A stretch of 61,808 nucleotides of DNA from Candidatus Gastranaerophilales bacterium (GTDB taxonomy: Bacteria > Cyanobacteriota > Vampirovibrionia > Gastranaerophilales > Gastranaerophilaceae): contig CALVEG010000009.1 of NCBI GenBank assembly GCA_944326525.1, forward strand, positions 1 through 61,808, read 5' to 3'. The notes under the pieces were generated by a model. It was not told where the DNA came from, searched no databases, and saw nothing but the letters and a program-made list of their open reading frames with translations. How positions within the stretch are numbered: position 1 is the first letter of the stretch; each line of letters starts with the position of its first letter. Below are positions 51,131-61,100 of the stretch, one piece after another. Both the position numbers and the translations under genes were made by a program.

Positions 51131-52234
51131 TTGAACAAGCGTTTTTTTTCAAAAATATTTTCTATATTGCTTTTTATAGCGTTTGTCGCTACGGTTTTTC
51201 TTTTCCCTAACTGGTATCTCACGCAAGTAAATAAAGTTCGTGGGATGTACTTAGTTTGGAAGGGGGACAGAGCTTTAAGAAAATTAGAAATTCAAAAAGC
51301 TATCGGGTATTATCTTAACGGTTTGGAACTTTACCCAGGACATTATGGTGCTTGGTTCAATTTGGGTAACATTTATGTTTTGTATGAAGATTATTATTCT
51401 GCGGCTGATGCGTATGAAAATGCTATTAAATATAATCCGAATTACGTAATTGCAAGAATGAATTACGGCATAATTTCCGCTGAACGTTTAGGGGATTTTG
51501 ATGGCGCAATTGATCAGTATAATACAATTCTAGGAATCAGAAGAAAGCTTGTTTATATACCTTACGTTTTTAACAATCTCAAAAGTTACAAAACTAATAT
51601 TGGGCTTGCTTATTACAACATGGGCGTTGCTTATAGACAGAAATCTATTTACGAAGAGAATGCAAGAGGATATCAGGAAGAATTAAACCTTAAAAAGTCT
51701 ATTTCATATTATAAAGAAGCTATAAAAATTTTGAAAGATAATTATGATGCTTATTATAATTTGGCGCTGGCATTTCACTTGTACGGTGATTTAAGAAGTG
51801 CCGGTATGGCTTATTGTAAGGCAATTGAAATTGAACCTTTGAATTATGACGCACATTATAACTTAGCTTTGCTGTTAAGAGAACTTAAATTCTATAAAGA
51901 GGCTATTGTTGAAATGCAAAAGGCAACACTTTTGATAACTGAAAATGATGGATCTTCGTATCGTCAGCAATATGTATTTCAAGTTTTAAATGATATTTCA
52001 AGAAGATTTATGGAAACAAAAGGAAAAATTAATTACATAGTAGAAAATGAAAATGAAAATGAGTCGACAATGGAGGCCGCTGCAAATTCAATAAATTTTG
52101 ATACAGGGCATTTTACTTTAGATAGTGATTTTGATAAGTCTATGTATAAAAATTTTAAAAAGTGCGGTTCTATGAAGCTTTTTGTTGAAGAAGGCACCGA
52201 TGTTGATGATATTTTGACAAGAGAAACTTTCTAA
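51131..52234 (+). CDS. Membrane-anchored TPR protein
   Basis: About 367 residues with one N-terminal membrane helix (IFSILLFIAFVATVFLFPNWYL) and then about five to six TPR units: LRKLEIQKAIGYYLNGLELYP, YGAWFNLGNIYVLYEDYYSAADAYENAI, YDAYYNLALAFHLYGDLRSAGMAYCKAI, YDAHYNLALLLRELKFYKEAIVEM. The acidic tail is probably disordered. TTG 51131 is the best start (GAGAGG 6 bases before, basic n-region next to the helix); ATG 51110 and GTG 51062 are also in frame without binding sites. The repeats should lie outside the inner membrane. It overlaps the convergent permease gene by 4 bases. Confidence 0.8.
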   Translation: MNKRFFSKIFSILLFIAFVATVFLFPNWYLTQVNKVRGMYLVWKGDRALRKLEIQKAIGYYLNGLELYPGHYGAWFNLGNIYVLYEDYYSAADAYENAIKYNPNYVIARMNYGIISAERLGDFDGAIDQYNTILGIRRKLVYIPYVFNNLKSYKTNIGLAYYNMGVAYRQKSIYEENARGYQEELNLKKSISYYKEAIKILKDNYDAYYNLALAFHLYGDLRSAGMAYCKAIEIEPLNYDAHYNLALLLRELKFYKEAIVEMQKATLLITENDGSSYRQQYVFQVLNDISRRFMETKGKINYIVENENENESTMEAAANSINFDTGHFTLDSDFDKSMYKNFKKCGSMKLFVEEGTDVDDILTRETF

Positions 52235-53076
52235 CCTTTGACAGCTCCTTCATTTTCTCCTGAAATAAAATATTTTTGCATGCTTAAGAAGAATATTATA
52301 ATTGGGATTGTTGAAAGGATTGAGCCAGCTGCAATAAATCTCCAGTTAGAACTGAACATTCCTTGTAAATTGTTTACCCCAACAGGAAGTGTATACATTG
52401 CATCTTTAGTTAACACAATGCTTGGCCACAAAAATTCTCCCCAGCTGCCGATAAATGTAAATATTGCAAGTACTGCAAGCGACGGTTTAACCATAGGAAT
52501 TAAGACTTTTGTGAATATTTGAAAAACATTGCACCCGTCAACAATTGCAGCTTCCTCCATTTCTCTTGGAATTCCTAAAAATGCTTGCCGCATTAGAAAA
52601 ATTCCAAAAGCACTTACTGCAAAGGGCATTATTAACCCCAAAAAACCTGCAAAATTATTTACACTATCCACAAGGTGAAGTTTTAGAGTTATTAAATAAA
52701 CAGGAAGCATTATTGCTTGAAACGGAATCATTATTGTAGCAAGTATTGCAAAAAAGGTTATTTTTTTACCTCTAAATTCCATTCTAGCCAAGGGATATCC
52801 TGCCATTGCAGATAAAATTAAATTTAACAACACCGTACCGCCTGCAACTATCATTGAGTTTATAAAATATCCGATAAAGTTTACTTTTTCCCATACACCT
52901 GCATAGTTTGCCCAAGTGAAATCTGTCGGTATAATTGTCGGTGGATAGGCAAATATGTTTTCGCTGTTTCCCTTTAATGATGTCGATATAAGCCATATAA
53001 AAGGAAACACTGATAAAAGTGATACAAATATTAGAATTGAATGTACTGTGATTTTGCCTAAAATTTTCTTTATCAT
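52231..53076 (-). CDS. ABC sugar transporter permease, MalG/UgpE type
   Basis: A 281-residue permease of the carbohydrate-uptake-1 group. Six membrane helices, a periplasmic loop with FAYPPTIIPTDFTWANYAGVW, SMAGYPLARMEFRGK and the cytoplasmic EAA loop EEAAIVDGCNVFQIFTKVLIPMVKPSLAV that docks on the ATPase. It overlaps its partner permease by 4 bases. Neither ATPase nor binding protein is encoded nearby. Confidence 0.92.
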   Translation of the reverse strand: MIKKILGKITVHSILIFVSLLSVFPFIWLISTSLKGNSENIFAYPPTIIPTDFTWANYAGVWEKVNFIGYFINSMIVAGGTVLLNLILSAMAGYPLARMEFRGKKITFFAILATIMIPFQAIMLPVYLITLKLHLVDSVNNFAGFLGLIMPFAVSAFGIFLMRQAFLGIPREMEEAAIVDGCNVFQIFTKVLIPMVKPSLAVLAIFTFIGSWGEFLWPSIVLTKDAMYTLPVGVNNLQGMFSSNWRFIAAGSILSTIPIIIFFLSMQKYFISGENEGAVKG

Positions 53077-53945
53077 ATTTGGTACCTGTTTTTCTCAAAG
53101 AATAAAATATTTACAAGTGATAGCAATAAGACAATTACAAGAAGTACTACTGCCATCGCCGATGCAAATCCCAAATCAAGATTTTCAAAAGCTCTTTCAT
53201 AAATATAATAAACGATTGTTTTGCTTGAATTAAGCGGGCCGCCTTTTGTCATAACATAAATTTCTGCAAAAACTTTCATTGCTGAAATTGCACTGATTGT
53301 TGTTACAAGTGCAATCGTCGGCATTATATGCGGTACTGTAACGGTCAGATGTTTTGTGAAAAATCCCGCTCCATCAATTTCACAGGCTTCGTAAAGTTCT
53401 TTAGGTACACTCATTAACGCAGCAAGATAAATCATCATATAATACCCGATTCCTTTCCAGATTGTGACGATTATTACAGAATACAATGCCCAATTGGGAT
53501 CTGTAAGCCAGCCGATTTTTTCTAAACCAAAACTTGTTACAATAAAATTCAAAATCCCCTCATCTGCGTAAAGCCACTTAAACGCAATTGCTGCAACAAC
53601 TATGGATACAATTACTGGAAGGTAAATAAGAATTTTATACAAAGTTAAGCCCCTAATCTGCCTGTTTAAAAGTATTGCAAGAAACAGAGGAACTATTGCA
53701 AGTATAGGAACTGCAACAATTAGGTATATAAAAGTGTTCAGCAATACTTTATAAAAAATCGGGCTTTGAAATAACTTTATGTAATTGTCCAATCCCGCAA
53801 ACTGCGCATTGTAAATGCTGTTTGAATAATCCATTAAACTAAGCGCAATTGTTTGAAAAAATGGTATAAAAAAGAATATCACAAGCACAATTGCTGCAGG
53901 TAGTAAAAACAGATATGGTGCATATTTGCCATAGTATCTGAACAT
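53073..53945 (-). CDS. ABC sugar transporter permease, MalF/UgpA type
   Basis: A 290-residue permease: N-terminal YLFLLPAAIVLVIFFFIPFFQTI, a FAGLDNYIKLFQSPIFY loop, six helices and the EAA loop YEACEIDGAGFFTKHLTVTVPHIMP, then MKVFAEIYVMTKGGP, all typical of UgpA/LacF. It forms a heterodimer with the downstream permease. The ATG follows a consensus promoter's -10 by 6 bases with no Shine-Dalgarno, so translation is probably leaderless. A binding protein and MsmX-like ATPase would be encoded elsewhere. Confidence 0.92.
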   Translation of the reverse strand: MFRYYGKYAPYLFLLPAAIVLVIFFFIPFFQTIALSLMDYSNSIYNAQFAGLDNYIKLFQSPIFYKVLLNTFIYLIVAVPILAIVPLFLAILLNRQIRGLTLYKILIYLPVIVSIVVAAIAFKWLYADEGILNFIVTSFGLEKIGWLTDPNWALYSVIIVTIWKGIGYYMMIYLAALMSVPKELYEACEIDGAGFFTKHLTVTVPHIMPTIALVTTISAISAMKVFAEIYVMTKGGPLNSSKTIVYYIYERAFENLDLGFASAMAVVLLVIVLLLSLVNILFFEKNRYQI

Positions 53946-53951
53946 GCTTTG

Positions 53952-53980
53952 ATTATCTCACTTTTTAAAATTCCGGTCAA
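53952..53980 (-). promoter_or_regulatory. Consensus promoter placed at the permease start codon
   Basis: Minus strand TTGACC (53980-53975), a 17-base spacer ending TGA, GATAAT (53957-53952), CAAAGC, ATG. Both hexamers and the TGn are good, so the transcription start should be at the ATG itself. Confidence 0.75.
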
Positions 53981-53997
53981 TATATCAATGAGAGTAA

Positions 53998-55374
53998 TTA
54001 TCTTGCGCAGATTGTTCTTGCAACGTAAACACCTGATGCTGAAGCTTGGATTAATCCTCTTGTTACGCCGGCTCCGTCGCCTATTGTAAACAGATTTTTA
54101 ACACCTTCAGTTTCAAGTTCATTTGTTAATTTTACTCTTGCCGAATAGAATTTAACCTCAATTCCGTAAAGAAGTGTATATCTGGAAGCTGTTCCAGGAC
54201 AAACTTCATCAAGAGCATAAAGCATTTCGATGATACTTGTCATTTGTCTGTATGGAATTACAAGACTTAAGTCACCCGGAGTTGCGCAAGTAAGCGTTGG
54301 GGTAATTATGCTTGATTTAATTCTTTCAGGAGTTGATCTTCTTCCGTCCAGAAGATCGCCAAATCTTTGAACAAGAATTCCGCCTCCAAGCATATTAGCA
54401 AGGCTTGCAATGTGTTGTCCGTATTGAATTGGTTCTTTAAACGGTTCTGTGAACTTTTCGCTTACCAAAAGTGCAAAGTTTGTATTATTTGTTGTTTTTT
54501 CTGCATAGCTGTGTCCGTTTACAGTTGCAATTCCATTGTAATTTTCTTGTACGACTTCTCCGTTTGGATTCATGCAGAATGTTCTTACTTCATCTCCAAA
54601 GGTTGGTGAATGATAGATAAGTTTTGATTCGTACAATTTATCAGTTAACGGTTCAAATACAGGTGCCGGAAGTTCTACTCTGACACCTACGTCAACAGCA
54701 TTGTTTACCATACCGATTTTGTTTTTCGCAAATTCTTTTGTTAGCCAATCTGCACCTTCTCGACCGGGGGCAATAATTGTGTATTCAGCTCTTACGGTTT
54801 CGCCGTTATCAAGGGTAATCCCTTTAACTTCGCCGTTTTCTACAATTAGATTTTGGGCTGAAACGTTGTTAATTATCGTAATTCTTTCGTCCAAATAGTC
54901 TTGCATGTTCTTTAAAACGTCAAGACTTCTTTCTGTTCCGAGGTGTCTAACAGGGGAGTGAACAAGTTTTAGTTCTGCAAGTGAAGCTTGGCGCTCAAGT
55001 TCTCTAAAAACTTTCATGTCTGTTCCAAAAACTTCGTCGGTTGCACCGAATTTAAGGTAAAGTTGATCAGAGTAATCAATGAGTTCTTCTACTTTTTCTC
55101 TTGCCATATAATCGTCAAGGTGACCGCCAACATCCGGGGTTAAGGTTAATTTGCCGTCTGAAAACGCGCCTGCGCCACCCCAGCCGCAAAGTAGTCCGCA
55201 TTTTTTACAATTTGGACATTTTTCGTAGCCTTCTCTTAACAGGCAAACTCTGTTTTCAATTTTTTGGCCTTTTTCTATTAAAACAACTTTCCATTCAGGT
55301 TTTAATTTTGTGATTTCAAGTGCCGCAAAAATTCCTGCCGGGCCTGCTCCGATTATCGCTACGTTATAGTTCAT
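53998..55374 (-). CDS. FAD-dependent oxidoreductase (COG2509 type)
   Basis: A 458-residue flavoprotein of the uncharacterised FAD-dependent dehydrogenase group. Residues 9-14 are the dinucleotide fold GAGPAG. Then come a cysteine cluster (CPNCKKCGLLCGWGGAGAFSDGKL), DVGGHLDDYM, IIAPGREGADWL, VDVGVRVELP, and a C-terminal FAD block FTIGDGAGVTRGLIQASASGVYVAR. The four cysteines may bind a metal. The natural substrate is unknown. AGAGGA precedes the ATG. It ends 52 bases before the permease start region and appears monocistronic. Confidence 0.85.
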   Translation of the reverse strand: MNYNVAIIGAGPAGIFAALEITKLKPEWKVVLIEKGQKIENRVCLLREGYEKCPNCKKCGLLCGWGGAGAFSDGKLTLTPDVGGHLDDYMAREKVEELIDYSDQLYLKFGATDEVFGTDMKVFRELERQASLAELKLVHSPVRHLGTERSLDVLKNMQDYLDERITIINNVSAQNLIVENGEVKGITLDNGETVRAEYTIIAPGREGADWLTKEFAKNKIGMVNNAVDVGVRVELPAPVFEPLTDKLYESKLIYHSPTFGDEVRTFCMNPNGEVVQENYNGIATVNGHSYAEKTTNNTNFALLVSEKFTEPFKEPIQYGQHIASLANMLGGGILVQRFGDLLDGRRSTPERIKSSIITPTLTCATPGDLSLVIPYRQMTSIIEMLYALDEVCPGTASRYTLLYGIEVKFYSARVKLTNELETEGVKNLFTIGDGAGVTRGLIQASASGVYVARTICAR

Positions 55375-55512
55375 CTGTGTTCCTCTTTTTCATTTTTCCT
55401 CTACATTTGCGAAAACACGCATACATTACTAGGATAGTTTGAACATAAGTTTTTTTAAAGCTTTTGTAAGCTTTTGTTAAGATTTTTATTCCGGATTTTT
55501 AATTATAAAATT

Positions 55513-56838
55513 CTATTCGGAAATCGGAATTTTAAATGGTTTTTTATCTGCAGCACGAGCGTGATTTATGTTTGTCTGAAGCTCTGATATTTCGTTGTTG
55601 TCATTGATTTGGCGAGCAAGGTTAAGGTATTTTTCAGCCTCGTCTAAGTTGTTTGAATTCATGTGGGCTGCTGCTATGTTGTAATATATCAAATATCTGT
55701 CTGAATCTGTTTGTGCTCGCTCTAGTGCTTCTCTTAAGGCTTCTATTGCTTTTGAATATTTCCCCTGATCTGCATATGCAACTGCTAGATCTATATAACC
55801 GTTTGGAATATCAGGAGCGGATTCTATATAATTTTCAGCTTCTTTTATTTTTCTTGAGCTTATTTGATTGGCAGTGCCGAGAACTATTGGGGCATAAATT
55901 AGTCCATCTTTGTTAAATTTAGACATTGAAACATTTGTTATGTCTGGAATCATTTTGTATAGAAGATTTATTGTGTTTACATCGTCTTGTGATATAAAGT
56001 GAAAAGCGCTTCTATATCTTGTGTATGTTATTTCCGGTTGAGTTGACATATACATAAGATCATCTGAGCTATAACTGTGTCCCATAATTCCAAGAGCATG
56101 TCCTATTTCATGTAGAATGGTGTTATAAAGTTCTTTGTCTGAAAAATAGTTGCCGTTTGCATCTTTGTCATACATTGTAATTGTCATTGATTTTAATTGT
56201 TTCCCTGAAATTTTAGGAATTGTATATGCAACAACATATTTGCAATTTCCTGATTCACAGATGTCATCAGGCAAAGGCTTAAATTCTATATAAATATCGG
56301 CTTTGGTTTCGTCTGTAAATGTAAATGTTAGAAAATTTGCTCTGGCTGTCCATTCCATAAATGCCTTTTCTATTTCTGTTTGGTAATAACTTGGCACATC
56401 GGATGGAATATTTATTTTAACTTTTAGGGGGAATGTATTTGTATCCCATCTTATTAGGTTTTTATCATAGGGGGTTTGTTCAATGTAATTGTTGCCTATA
56501 TTAGCAAGTAAATTGCTTTTCCAAGTTTCTATTTGATAAATCGCAAGTTTTGTTGCGGCATCATTCTTTCCGTCATCTGAAAATTTAAACATTTCTTTTT
56601 GAATTTTCTCTGTGGGTTTTAGAAAAGTCATTGATTTTACATAATAATAGCGTATTTCCTTATTGTTTGGCTTAAATGTATGTGCTTTTTTTAATATTTT
56701 ATAAGCCTTTACAGATTCGTTTTTTTTAAGATAGTTAATGCCAACATTGCATAATATTTTCGGGATTGAAAATATTATTGATATTGTTATTATTAAAAAT
56801 ACAACCAAGATAATTCTATTAAGAATCTGTTTTTTCAT
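55513..56838 (-). CDS. Matrixin-like metalloprotease with TPR tail
   Basis: A 441-residue membrane-anchored zinc protease. An N-terminal helix (IILVVFLIITISIIFSI) is followed by TPR-like KAYKILKKAHTFKPNNKEI, then the peptidase: FPLKVKINIP, ADIYIEF, the zinc site HEIGHALGIMGHS (His243, Glu244, His247 and a third His at 254, the one-residue-longer spacing common in bacterial matrixin relatives) and a Met-turn in DDLMYMS. The C-terminal 100 residues hold about two TPRs. It should act outside the cytoplasmic membrane. It overlaps scpB by 20 bases on the same strand, so it is translated as the fourth gene of the smc-scpA-scpB operon. Confidence 0.88.
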   Translation of the reverse strand: MKKQILNRIILVVFLIITISIIFSIPKILCNVGINYLKKNESVKAYKILKKAHTFKPNNKEIRYYYVKSMTFLKPTEKIQKEMFKFSDDGKNDAATKLAIYQIETWKSNLLANIGNNYIEQTPYDKNLIRWDTNTFPLKVKINIPSDVPSYYQTEIEKAFMEWTARANFLTFTFTDETKADIYIEFKPLPDDICESGNCKYVVAYTIPKISGKQLKSMTITMYDKDANGNYFSDKELYNTILHEIGHALGIMGHSYSSDDLMYMSTQPEITYTRYRSAFHFISQDDVNTINLLYKMIPDITNVSMSKFNKDGLIYAPIVLGTANQISSRKIKEAENYIESAPDIPNGYIDLAVAYADQGKYSKAIEALREALERAQTDSDRYLIYYNIAAAHMNSNNLDEAEKYLNLARQINDNNEISELQTNINHARAADKKPFKIPISE

Positions 56839-57334
56839 CTAATTTTCCCTGTTCAAGCAATTTTTCTAATGCTCTTGTATCCCCTTTAAGTTTAAAATAT
56901 TCAGCGAATTTAGGTGTTGTTTTTAAGTTGTAGCTTCTGCCGTTTTTATCTCTTGTGCGACTTATAAGCTCTTTTTCAATTAGCTCTGCAACATGTTCAT
57001 ATGCTGTTGAACCTCTAAGTTCTTTTAAATCAGTTTGGCGTATTGGTTCTTTTAATGCAATAACGGCAAGTGTACGCATCACTGCTGGTCTTAAGTCAAC
57101 AGGACAAAGCTTTTCTACTATATCCATGTGTTCTTCTTTTACCTGCAATATGTAGCCGTTTTCATCATCAATTTCAAGCGCACCGTCACGTGAAGCATAA
57201 TCCATGATTAGCTCTAGAATAGATTCTTCTACTTGCTCGTTTTCTACTCCTAGAATTTCTGCTATTTCATTAGTTGTTAGTGCTTTTGCTGTTGTAAAAA
57301 GCACGGCTTCAATTCTGGCTTTCAGATTTTCCAT
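56819..57334 (-). CDS. scpB: Segregation and condensation protein B
   Basis: A 171-residue double winged-helix kleisin-interacting protein: ENLKARIEAVLFTTAKALTTNEIAEILG, LRPAVMRTLAVIALKEPIRQTDLKELRG, LIEKELISRTRDKNGRSYNLKTTPKFAEYF. With ScpA it bridges and regulates SMC heads. It overlaps scpA by 26 bases with AAAGGGG as binding site. Confidence 0.94.
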   Translation of the reverse strand: MENLKARIEAVLFTTAKALTTNEIAEILGVENEQVEESILELIMDYASRDGALEIDDENGYILQVKEEHMDIVEKLCPVDLRPAVMRTLAVIALKEPIRQTDLKELRGSTAYEHVAELIEKELISRTRDKNGRSYNLKTTPKFAEYFKLKGDTRALEKLLEQGKLDEKTDS

Positions 57335-58124
57335 TTTCCACCCCTTTTACAACGTATAAGTCTGAATAAAATTCATCTTGTACCAGTTCATAGTCCGTTT
57401 CTGCTGTCAAAAATAACAACGCTATATACGCACTTATTTTATCCATCCCTAAAAGTGTTAATTCATTTAATTCTATTTTTTCTTCTTTTTCAAAAATTTG
57501 AGACAAGTTTTCTTTTAATCGCAAAACGCAATCTTCAATGTATTCTTCGTGTGCAAGATTTATTATGTCATCTGCCGTAAATCTTGAATATGATTGAACT
57601 CGTCTTTTGGCTCTTTCGTGGGCACTTTTTAAAGATTGTTTTTGCTCAAGTTTTTCGTAGAATTCCAATTGTCTGATCAAGTCGTGCAAGGTGACGACTC
57701 TGTTTCTGTTTAAGCGGACACTTGTCCTGCGTTGCAGCACGTCATCTATTGATACAACATTGTTTGTCGGAATGTATTCTTCTTCACCGTAATCAACAAT
57801 GAATCCGTCATCATCATATTCTATATTGTCCTGAGGCTGGTCTTCAAATTGAGTTATATCTATTCCTTCAAGAACATTTGATTTTAACTTTAACAGAACT
57901 GATGCAAATAAAAAAGTTCTTCCTGTCAGTCGCAAATCCTGAGATTTCATTTCACACATGTGTGCCAAATATTTATCCGTAACGTCTACAATATCAATAT
58001 TCCACGGATCAATTTTTCCGGCTTTTGCCAGTGACACAAGTATGCCGATTCCTTCGTTATCGACATTTATATTCTCCGGAATTGCGGGAGTATTATAGTT
58101 TAGTATTGTTGTCTCCGTACTCAT
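57309..58124 (-). CDS. scpA: Segregation and condensation protein A (kleisin)
   Basis: A 271-residue kleisin that closes the SMC ring. The N-terminal SMC-neck binder has GIGILVSLAKAGKIDPWNIDIVDVTDKYLAHM and LRLTGRTFLFASVLLKLKSNVL; an acidic linker (YDDDGFIVDYGEEEY) follows; the C-terminal winged helix (ELTLLGMDKISAYIALLFLTAE) binds the SMC cap. It starts 2 bases after smc. Confidence 0.94.
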   Translation of the reverse strand: MSTETTILNYNTPAIPENINVDNEGIGILVSLAKAGKIDPWNIDIVDVTDKYLAHMCEMKSQDLRLTGRTFLFASVLLKLKSNVLEGIDITQFEDQPQDNIEYDDDGFIVDYGEEEYIPTNNVVSIDDVLQRRTSVRLNRNRVVTLHDLIRQLEFYEKLEQKQSLKSAHERAKRRVQSYSRFTADDIINLAHEEYIEDCVLRLKENLSQIFEKEEKIELNELTLLGMDKISAYIALLFLTAETDYELVQDEFYSDLYVVKGVENGKSESQN

Positions 58125-58126
58125 AA

Positions 58127-61100
58127 TTAATCTCTAAGTTTTACTCCGGTTACTCGGGTTATACCCTTTTCTTTTTGTGTTACACCTATCGTCCTATTTG
58201 CTGATTCTATCATAGGTTTGCGGTGACTAACTACTATAAATTGCGTATTTTTTGATTGGTTCTGCACCATTTGGGCGATACGCTCTACGTTCATTGTGTC
58301 CAAACTTGCGTCAACTTCATCAAACGCATAGAATGGGGATGGCATATACCTTTGTATTGCAAATACAAAGGCTAAAGCTGTTAGTGATTTTTCTCCGCCT
58401 GACATACTTTCAAGCCTTTGAAGCTTTTTGTCTCTGGGTTGTGCTTCAATTGTCATTCCGCCGGATAATGGATCATCTGGATTTTCAAGCTTTAATTCTC
58501 CTTCTCCTTCTGATAGTTGGTGGAATACCTGTTTGAAGTTTTCATTGATATTGTTGTAGGTCTTCATAAAGGCTTCTTTTTTAGACTGCTCGTAACCGCT
58601 CATTCTGTCCAAAATTTCTTTTCTTTCCTTTGAAAGAGTTTCGATTTGTGTCTTTAATTCGTTTTGGCGGGTTTGAACCTCCTCATAAGCTGCTATTGCT
58701 CGCATATTTACATCACCCAAGTCTTGCATTTTCTTTTCCAAACGCTGAATCTGGGAGGTGATTTCTTCTATCGAAATTTCAACCGGTTCAAGCTTTTCTG
58801 GTTCCATTCCTGCATTTATTAAATCAGTTCTTGCCGTCTCCAGTTGAGGTTCAAGCTCTCTTCGACGAGCTTTAAAGGATTCTATCTGTTCGCTTATCCT
58901 TTCAATTTCGTACGCGCTTGAAGTTTTCTGTTTCTCAATTTCATTCAAGTCTGCCTGTATAGAATCACGTTCTTCAAGCAGTTTCCCGAGCTTTTCTTCT
59001 ATTTCTTTAATTTGGTCTTCAAGTGCTTCGGATTTTTTGTTTAGCTCCTCGATTTCCGCTTTAAACCTTTCTTTATCAGCTTCAAGTTTTTTATTGTTTG
59101 ATTCTGTACGTTCAATATCTTCTGTATTTGTCAAGATCATGTTTTCCTGAAATGCTATGTCACGGTTAAAATCGTTTTTCTCGGCATTTGCATCTCTGAG
59201 TTTGTCTTGAAGTCTTTTAATTTCAGCTTCTACACCTTCAGTTTTTTCTTTTAAATCTTTTAAATCCTGCTCATCAATAAGTTTTTCAACTTCCTCAATT
59301 TCAGCTTGAACTGTGGTCATTTCATCATAGATTGTGACAGTCTGTTCTTCAAGTTTGTCGAGGTTTTTGTTGATTTCCGCAATTTTAGGCTCTGCTTCTG
59401 TGACAAATTTTGTCTTTTCTGATAGAAGATTTTCACTGTTTTCGTAGTTTCTTGTCATATTGCCAAGTTCTAGTTTCGCTTTTGCGGATTCGTTCATTGA
59501 GTCAGAGTATTTTTGGCGAATATCTTCTCGTTTGTTTTCAAGAAGATCACGTTTTCTGATAAGTTCAGCGGCTTTTGTTTCAAGGTCTTTTAAATTGTTT
59601 CTAAGTTTTTCAAGTTCATCGTCGTCGTTTTGGCTGAAACTTAAGCCTGTTCTTTTTTGAGAACCACCTGTCATTGAACCGGATTTTTCAAAAATTTCAC
59701 CTTGCAGAGTTACCATTCTGTATTTGCCGATTAACTTTTTAGCGCATTCCATATCCTCTACAACAAGGGTTTCGCCAACTGCGTAGTAAAACGCGTTGAT
59801 GTACTTGTCATCAAAGTCGACAAGGTTTATCGCAAAATCAATTACACCTTTGTCTTTCGGTAAATTTAATCTTGTGGGAGCTTTTACAATCTTGTTTAGA
59901 GGAATAAAGGTTGCTCTGCCGGCTCCTGAGGATTTTAATAGTTCAATTGCGACTGATGCGACATGCTCGTCATCAACTACAATGTGAGTCATTCTGCCAC
60001 CAAAAGCAACTTCCATTGCTGTTGAAAATTCTTTATCTACTGTTCCAAGTTTAACAAGCGGTGCGTGAACTCCTTGAAGATGCGCATTCATCACGGTGTC
60101 TATTGCACTGTTAAAGCTTGATTGGACAACTTGCTTTTTCGTCTCCATTATTGAAACTTTTCTTGCAGCCATTTGTATATCGTGGTTTACATCATCAATT
60201 TCGTTCTTTGTCGTGTCAAGATCGTGCAGAATGTTTTGTTGAATGATTTTGAAATCATTCATTTCTTTTTCAAGCTGTTCGACAAGTGTCTTTTTCAATT
60301 CGTAGTCTGATGTAAAGTTAGCTTTTAATTGTTCAAGTTCTTCTATTGATTTTTTTGCTTTTTCAAGCTCCTGCTGAAGATTTTTAAGTTCGCTTTCAAG
60401 CGGAAGCTTTTTCTTGATTAGCTCATTATCTTTATCCTGAAGGTCTTCGTATTTTTTTCTTAAATTGTTCCGTTTTTCAATATGCTGATCGGCTGATGCG
60501 TTTAAGCCTGTTAAATCCTCTCGAATTTTCTTCAATTCTGCATTCTGTTCAGCAATATTGGCTTCTATAATCTTTATTTCATCTTCTTTAAGTTTGATTT
60601 TAAGTTTAAAATCTTCTATTTTTTGTTTGTGAGATTCAATTCCGTTTTTTGCATTCTCAATTCTGCGCAAACCATCCATAATCTGTTTGTCTGCGTATGT
60701 TGAGGCATTATTTTTGCGGTCGGTTTCACCTTTTAGTTCTTCAAGCTGTTTCTTTAATTCAATTTGATGTGCTTCACCTTTTTCTTTGATTACTTCCGAA
60801 ACTTCACGGAATTTCTCTTTAATAAGGTTTATGCGTTCATCTAAATCCTTGCTTTTTACTTCTTCTTCTTTCCTTTTCTTTGTAAATTCAAGAATATTCA
60901 AGTGCGCCTGTTCAAGGTTTCTTTTCAAGTCAAAAAATCTGACTTTATTTATTTGACCTTCAAGACCTGTTTTTTCTTCTCTAAGTTTTTGGTATTTTAG
61001 TGCAACTTCTCGCTCTTCTTTTAATTGTTCAAGTCTTGTATCTACTTCGTTAAGGATTACTTGAGAGCGTTCAACCCTTTGTTCTACTGTCGTAAGCTCA

